Shown here in pieces: positions 58,101 to 64,000 of a stretch of DNA of 64,000 nucleotides. A program made the position numbers and the translations under genes. The stretch is from the NCBI GenBank assembly GCA_001949185.1, contig BDGG01000002.1:7654772-7718771 (forward strand), written 5' to 3'. Source of the DNA: Ramazzottius varieornatus (taxonomy: Eukaryota > Tardigrada > Eutardigrada > Parachela > Ramazzottiidae). Each line of letters starts with the position of its first letter. Positions within the stretch are counted from its first letter, which is position 1. The notes beneath the pieces were generated by a model. That model worked only from the letters and a program-made list of their open reading frames with translations, did not search any database and was not told the origin of the DNA.

Positions 58101-61100
58101 GGAGCTACAAAAGACAGAATATCAATTAAGCTCCGTTTTGTTTTCCAATCAATCCGGTGTTCTATGGCCTATCGTTTAACATCAACGCCACAAACCATAC
58201 GTCCTCAATAAGAGACAATAAACCGCTAAACCGCGACGCGTTATCTGTCCTATTTCGCTTAAACTTTCTAAATATTCTGTGTTAAGAAACTTCTCATAAT
58301 CAAAACCTTCCCACGTCAAGAGCCGCAACACTTGTGTCAAAATTCTGTCGGCATATTTGATTTCATTCTTCTTCATTTGTTGTATAAATTGAGATGAATT
58401 ATCTAGCCAACTTTCCGCCACTTGCATACATTATCCTCAGACATGATTCTAACCCCGTTCGGGTCGCGCGCTGCTCAATCTTCCTCTCTGCATACAAGCC
58501 CAAGCATGCGCGACTTCAAACGGGTACCCGCACCATTCAACTCACGACCTCCTCTTAAACGCACACTACTTTCGCACTTCAAAACAAACAGCTGCGCGAG
58601 TTCGCAAAACAGCTGAGGCACCAGAAAGAGCTACCCTGCTTCTTTCGCGCACTTGTGAACAGTCCAAAAATTTTGCGCGAGTTGACCGGGGTGGCTAGTT
58701 GGTCATACCGAACTCTCCATCGTAAAAAATTCAAAGCCGGTTTCTTTCGAGGTTATGATTTTTTTCTAAAATTAGTTGTTTCCTGTTTACCGCAGATAAT
58801 ATGCTCCAGCAAGCGTTCCGTCTCATTTCCAGCTTTACAACACGGCATAAGCGATCAATTGGTTGAGGATTTAGTCCACGAAACGTCGCAGTAATGACCA
58901 TCGATAATCCACACTAGTCCAATTTGGAGATTAAGCGCCGCGTGCGCGTGTGTATCACCTGTTGCCTCCTCGTTTGCATAGGACGCGCTTTTTCTCGATA
59001 AGTGAACTGGTTCGTTTTGCAAATATCAAACGCTATAACGCAGCTAACCAGCTCAGCACAAAAACGTACTGCACGTCACATTCTCCGCACTTGAAGACCG
59101 CTTCTTGACTGCTAGATGTCTCTTCGCCATGCACTCTCTCAACACCAGCAAAGATCGCAATCTCAACCACTGAACGATCGACAAAAAATACACATTCGTG
59201 AACGAAGAAACGAAGAAGACCAAGAAGATGCGAGCACTGACTGCCCTGCTTCACTCTGCAGTTCAAACTTCGTGTACTTCATACGAACTTACGAAATATG
59301 GTTTATGGTTCCTCGTACTTGCACTCGCTGTGCACGGCGGAAAGAAACATAACGGCAGCTGCTGCGTTCATACATTACTTTACCCTACACATGTCTCAAT
59401 CAGGCTCATTATTCCATTCACCTTCAGAAAATGTAGCTACCATGCAGATTCATCGTCATAGCGGCCTAAACTATCCTACGGCAACTTCCCACCTTGTTAC
59501 ATATCTTAAGGCACCTTCGACAGTGTCACCAGCACTGTTGGAGAGAGCCTCCAAAGTCTTTCGCCAGCTGGTCATCACATCCCACACCCACATCAAACGA
59601 TAACTTCGCACGCCCCAGCTGAACCTGCGCACTATATGTTCGGACTAACCAGGAAGCACAGCAAGCAAAACCGGTCGCGCGCGACTTGATCTGAAGAATC
59701 TCACAATTCCCCCACTTCAGATGCGCACCGCACACTGACCTGCGCACTGACCTATAGACCATTGTGTCTGCTTGCGCGAGTTCAGCTGAACTCACCAGAG
59801 AAGCGCGCGTCGCAACAGCTTGTTTTGAAGCTGATACCGACGCACTGTATCAAGAACCGGATACATAAGCCACAAAGAGCTTACGTTCCTCGAGGAAGCA
59901 TCTTCTTCCAGCAAAGAGCTCCAACTGGAGTGCAGCACCATCCAATTCGTCAAGGGAAAACATGGCTGCTCAGTGACAAGTCCCGTCAGGAATTTATCCT
60001 TGTTGACAGGCAGTTCATAATTCTTGTTATGCAGTCTCCCACTGATGAACTGCGACTTACAAGCGAGTAATGTAGCGTACTAAAAAGATTCCAAGTGAGG
60101 AGACTTCTCAAATTTCTCATATATTCGTGCCTGCGCGACTCAAGTCGTTCGCTCATCGCACACCAATGCATGACGTCGTTAACCATGCCGAAGAGCCCTA
60201 CGTGAGAACATTCTCTTTTCACACGAGGTCACAGTTCTCACTGTATAATCTCATAAGCCTTTTGAACGAAGAAGATACTGCAAAAGACCCACAGGTGTTA
60301 AGCTTGATGCATAGATCAATGCACAAAATGATGTTCGTGACAATGTATGAATACTATACTTGCTTCTTTTCTTCTGTCCCGCTGGAAGGTTTGACAGTTG
60401 AGTGGGCCAGACACACGCTTTTGATTATTCTTGCTGGGCAAGTATACAGCGCGAAAGAAAAGCCAGCGAAAAGACAAGTCAGCATGATTATTAATTACTC
60501 AATCAATGCCGCCTTTGTTATTCCTGACAGTGGCTAAATGCTACCGTTTATAATTCGGCGTTCAGTGCGCCAGCGAGCTTCGAATGTGATGGCTCATTCC
60601 GTGAGCCTACCTCCACCTTTCCTTACGCCACTTTCCCCAAGACGAATTTGTAAACACCACGCAGGGCAACAAGACGTGAACAAACGACGACCGTTACATA
60701 TGAGCGTCTTCACAAACATTAATTTCTTTGTCAGGTCCTGTCAAGAGCCGAGTTCTTCGCTATGAGCCCACAGAAGATTACAAACGCATTAGCACCATTC
60801 TCCCGACTCGTTCACGCAGAAGCAATGTATGCAAGCCTTCCGAACTTGTCCATCGTTTCTTCACTTACTTGATCCGTTCATCAACTTCAAACGAATCATC
60901 GAAAACTTCGGGAAATTCCGCTACACGATAGAATAAACGTCAATAATTCACTCACTCCCTTGCCCAGGTCAGTCGACGCACACTTCGTCTGAGTAAAGAT
61001 ATTCCTCTTAGCACGAAGCGAATGCTCTGTGGAAAAACCTCCAAAATGCATACGGGAATTACTTCTGGTAGTCGAGTATGCAGCCCGGAAGTTTCCCATA

Positions 61101-63529
61101 TCAATCAGAAAAATCTAACAACCATGCAGGATTTCAGTAAAAATCGGCAACTTCTGACTCACCAGAATTCATCATGAGGGAAATACCTCATGGCAGATTC
61201 TTTGAGTTTGAGGTCTGTCTTATGAGTAAGCATCGGACATGGGTCGTCGTCAAGTCGAACGAGAAATGCGAATTTCATAGGTCGATTAGCTGTTCAAGAC
61301 GCCACGGGTCGGAAACCACTTGGCACCTTCCAATTATCCACCGGCAGTAGCTTAACAACGTTAACCATGACCGACTCACTTCTTTTGTGTCTGTTTTTTT
61401 GTGCCTCATCTCAAGACGACTGTCTCGAATCACGGTAAAAACTAACAAGTTCTTTCAAGGTACACTATCGTTACGTTGACGTTACCCCTTTGCTAATTAA
61501 TGCAAATCAACTCGACAAGTTCTTCGATCGGGGTCAGAAACCAAATCGTGAACCTCGCTTCACTTTGAACGCGATCAAAGCCGTGAGGCACACTATCTCT
61601 TCTTCGTCTTCTTCATCGCCGGCATCTTTTCCATCTCTGTTGCGGATAAGCATGCCGGCAATGTCGACTCGCTCTTGGACTTCCCGCTGAAGTGAACAGC
61701 AGCATTTCATCAAAAGCCAAGACAAGCATTAAATCATGAGAATACCAAATGTCACTCACACACACCAATTATCCAAAGCCCTATCTCATATTTCTTCCAA
61801 AATACTGCCACAAAGCAACGCATCACTTCCCACGCAGCAAATTAAAAACCTCAGGAAACGCCCTTAGTGAATTTTTCGAATAGGCCTTCGGAAATGGACG
61901 TCCAACCAGAGATCTTCAAATGGAAGCTCGGCAAACAAAAAGACACGATCGTTGTTCCAAGGGACGCACATGTATAGTGTTGTTAACAGCAACCGTGCGC
62001 GACTTGGAAAATTGTTTGCAAACAATCGGTTGTAACACCTCTAATTTTTTCAACTTAATTTCCAGACTTCTGAGCTTCCCAGGTTGAGTTTTCATCGGTG
62101 GGATGTTCCTGCAAACTAAAATATGGGTCAAATGTGGTGTTGTTTAAAACCCAAAACACGAACGATAATGCGTGCAAGGTTTACTTTTTTTTCCACAGAT
62201 GATGCAGGTCGAAGGCCCACATTTTTAACTGGAAGATACCCGGCATTCCTTTGAGTGCACTGGGACAACAGCTGTTGACTCTCAGCTGCCAGGCGCAACA
62301 GGCGTTTACCACTCGTCAGTATTGACTGTACGGCAAAACCCGCAAAACGGAAGCTTCTCCAATTATTCTTCCGCACAACTGACACAACTCTTGGCACCAT
62401 AAGGCTAATCAGCTCAAGCTGCAAAGTCCTCCCTTCGCTTGAACTGGGTCCTGGTGAGAAGCAAGAAAACTCGATCAGCTACGGAAAAAGATATTTTAAG
62501 ACCTCTACCGTCCCTCGTCAGCCATTTCTGCTGAGCCGGCTGCTTCTTCCACCACGCAAAGTGCCTCCGCGTGTGCAAGAAGTGAAATAACAGGCTGCAT
62601 GCTCAGCCTCAGCAGACATGGAACGTCACTGAAAAACCACACGACGAAGCAAGGATGGAACAAGAAAGCCGAACAGAGCTTGAAAGTCTCAATTTCCTCT
62701 ACTTCGCGGTCTCAAAGCCACTGCGTCTACCGAGCCTCGGAACCCTGCAAAACAAGAGAAGACGAGTCGTCAACAGAGGCAGAAACCTGAATGTTCCACT
62801 TCGACAAATTCCAACGGAAGCTTGCCACTTGATTGTTGATTGGAAAACCTTCATTCATCCGGAAGTTAGCCCAGTTTTCTACACTCTTGGGACCTTCCCC
62901 CTGCTTTCCTTCGTCCTTCCGCACTTGAAACCTTAGAAAAGCAGCCGTTGGCACGAAACCGAAGTTTCGAGCTTTCTAGCATGCACTACAAAGAGTCATA
63001 AAACAATCACAGCCATCTGGAGGCGTTCTGCTCATAAACGCGACAACGCATTCAACCACACGACGAGAACCAAACGATTTCGAGTTTCGTGCATATTGAG
63101 CAGGCATAAACGCGACCAGGTTGACCCACGGTAATAATTATTCCCCTGCGCTTGCACAAAAGTATAATTTTCTATTTGACTTACGTGGCATAATTCCCTG
63201 ATCCACAAGTTGATTGACTGGTCGCCGTTGCATAAGCTTCACTTTCAGCGCTGCAAACACACAGAAAACGTCATCAGCGTACTCAAAGCTAACATTAAAC
63301 ATCTCGGAGAAGAACACCTACACAGCTTGTTCTTGTCCCGTTGCTGCTGAAGGGAAGTTTCGTCCACGGAATACTGAGGCGATCCTTGAGGAACAGATGG
63401 GCTGCCTGCTGTCTGTCCGGCATGTCCTGGTCCTTCGGCGGCATCCTCTTTGGCGTCCACGTTGTCCGACTGTACGCCAGAGGTGTGAGGTTGGAGCTCC
63501 ATAGAGCGCTCGTCCATTTCTTCGCCCAT
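52138..63529 (-). CDS. MRTF: Myocardin-related transcription factor
   Basis: Actin-regulated coactivator of SRF. Exons (minus) 63322-63529, 63185-63250, 58049-58104, 57744-57819, 56785-56976, 56203-56346, 54653-55831, 53949-54394, 53281-53755, 52138-53039 sum to 3,744 nt (1,247 aa). Three RPEL actin-binding motifs: LKVKLMQRRPVNQLVDQGIM (~70-92), LKTKIEKRPDRQALVQQHIL (~112-133), LNDKIAHRPGPLELVQGNIL (~155-178). The linkers also match vertebrate MRTF (FEQRRHLERAR, ERQRKLKRAKLADYL). A basic region (KTRTIKFHEYKGP, ~360), glutamine-rich stretch, SAP domain (MKVNDLKVELKKRNLPVSGS, ~567-600), Gln/Leu helix (MQKLQQFLQQKMKHE) and acidic C-terminal activation region (DPHMFEMLLDDFHES) follow. If the donor at 54652 is skipped, an in-frame stop ends the protein soon after the SAP domain. 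Intron 2 is 5.1 kb. Confidence 0.95.
53108..53232. repeat. Two ACCTGCATAC units (second family)
   Basis: MRTF intron 9. Unit 53109-53159 (ACCTGCATAC ... GTATGCAGGT) and unit 53181-53232 (ACCTGGATAC ... GTATGCAGGT). Confidence 0.85.
53781..53918. repeat. Two ACCTGCATAC units (second family)
   Basis: MRTF intron 8. Units 53781-53831 (ACCTGCATAC ... ATATGCAGGT) and 53867-53918 (ACCTGCATAC ... GTACGCAGCT). Confidence 0.8.
54465..54615. repeat. AAGTGGCGCAC palindromes, copies 17 and 18 (tandem)
   Basis: MRTF intron 7. Copy 17 about 54465-54545: CCCAAGTGGCGCACGCTTTC, loop AGTGTTATTGGCT, AAGTGCGCCACTTGGG, close to the consensus hairpin. Copy 18 about 54536-54615: CCAAGGTGGCGCACT / CGTGAGCCACTTTG. 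The two almost touch. Confidence 0.9.
56003..56118. repeat. AAGTGGCGCAC palindrome, copy 19
   Basis: MRTF intron 6. CCAAATGACGCACGCTTCCA / AACGCGCGCCACTTGG, loop GCCAACAACACTGA (reverse orientation). Confidence 0.8.
56632..56703. repeat. AAGTGGCGCAC palindrome, copy 20
   Basis: MRTF intron 5. CTCAAGTGGCGCACG / CTTGCGCCAATTGAG. Confidence 0.75.
58105..63184. other. 5.1-kb MRTF intron 2
   Basis: By far the longest intron in the window. It holds one palindrome (copy 21) and several orphan frames: 58182-58427 (-, from ATG, MQVAESWLDNSSQFIQQ), 60127-60537 (+, LLIILAGQVYSAKEKPAK) and 58655-58894 (+). None has a recognised domain or splice partner; they may be relics or nested genes. Size and position allow an internal promoter. 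Confidence 0.5.
61922..62020. repeat. AAGTGGCGCAC palindrome, copy 21 (decayed)
   Basis: MRTF intron 2. Outer GCTCGGCAAACAAAAAGACA, core TCCAAGGGACGCACATG / CGTGCGCGACTTGGA. Confidence 0.75.
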
Positions 63530-64000
63530 GGGAGGAAGTTGTGGAATCAGATAAATCCAAAATATTCCATAGGCTATTCCCGTTCAGCACCGTGTAGCTC
63601 ACCATGCAGTTCGTCAGAACCGCCCACCAAGCAATCACAAGTGACTTTTGTTCTTTTGGCGAATCACGACGGATGGTGAATCAAACCGACCAACTGAAAC
63701 AATCTACCTGACAAAACCAAAACACCGACTGTAAAGTTTAAAATGTCCTGGAAGTAGCTTCAAAACTCTTCCCCTCCAGGCTGAGCAAGCTCCAGCTGGC
63801 TGTGTCGTTTAAAGAGCAGACTACTTCAGAATCTGAGATCGCAGGAGGGTTGGTCCAGTGATGGAGGAATATGCAGCGGATTAACGTCGATGAGAGCCAC
63901 TGTTTCAAGGCCGACTGCGCACGCGGAGGTCAGCGATTCAAGACGTCTGACTGCAAGAGGCGGTTACGACGCGAGATCACGATGGGGTAAGGGGTTTCTT
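63530..64000. other. MRTF upstream region to window end
   Basis: Probable 5' UTR and promoter of MRTF on the minus strand. No separate gene is supported; another gene may begin beyond the edge. Confidence 0.35.

Overview
This is nuclear DNA from a small-genome invertebrate animal. Almost every gene is split by short introns, mostly 50-250 bp with GT-AG ends, and genes lie close together on both strands. The gene content is plainly metazoan: SNX27, SMYD-family methyltransferase, SPTLC2, RPP21, CABIN1, astacin, PTP1B-like phosphatase, Rho GTPase, CNBP-like protein, LDLa/SRCR/trypsin-type membrane protein and MRTF. Compact intron-rich genes and ecdysozoan-looking proteins fit a tardigrade of the Hypsibius/Ramazzottius kind, but that is my best guess, not something the sequence proves. 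I built exon models by hand. For eleven of the twelve well-supported genes listed below, the exon lengths sum to a multiple of three with open frames across every junction; the same holds for both PTP isoforms.

Layout. 0.1-2.3 kb: SNX27 (+). 3.1-5.0 kb: SMYD-type gene (+), convergent with SPTLC2 (-, 5.4-7.4 kb). 8.9-9.3 kb: a TATA-driven secreted peptide precursor (+). 9.9-11.1 kb: a giant imperfect palindrome. 11.5-12.8 kb: RPP21 (+), with a 437-bp foldback element in its first intron. 12.9-18 kb: a Thr/Pro-rich orphan, a secreted orphan and a class-A GPCR-like receptor, all on the minus strand. 18.9-26.3 kb: CABIN1 in 16 exons (-). 26.3-34.6 kb: a gene-poor, repeat-rich block with a frameshifted lamin-tail-domain gene, a decayed hAT/ZNF862-type transposase, a broken Pro/Cys-rich membrane gene and a 0.6-kb inverted-repeat element. 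34.7-36.4 kb: astacin (+). 36.4-38.9 kb: unresolved. 38.9-41.8 kb: PTP1B/PTP61F-like phosphatase (+) with two possible C-termini. 42.3-43.2 kb: Rho GTPase (-). 44.6-45.7 kb: CCHC/Gly-rich CNBP-like gene (+). 46.8-50.3 kb: type II membrane pseudo-protease (+). 52.1-63.5 kb: MRTF (-), with a 5.1-kb intron between the exon for the first RPEL motif and the rest.

The genes are ordinary single eukaryotic transcription units; I see no operon or gene-cluster logic. What ties the window together is repeats. About 21 copies of one short palindromic element (core AAGTGGCGCAC ... GTGCGCCACTT, up to about 115 bp with outer arms ending in GGCAAACGA) sit almost all inside introns of otherwise unrelated genes. 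A second family of about 52-bp units (ACCTGCATAC ... GTATGCAGGT) occurs in pairs in introns of CABIN1 and MRTF. These two intronic families, the PTP alternative terminus and the triple-site pseudo-protease are the most interesting signals.
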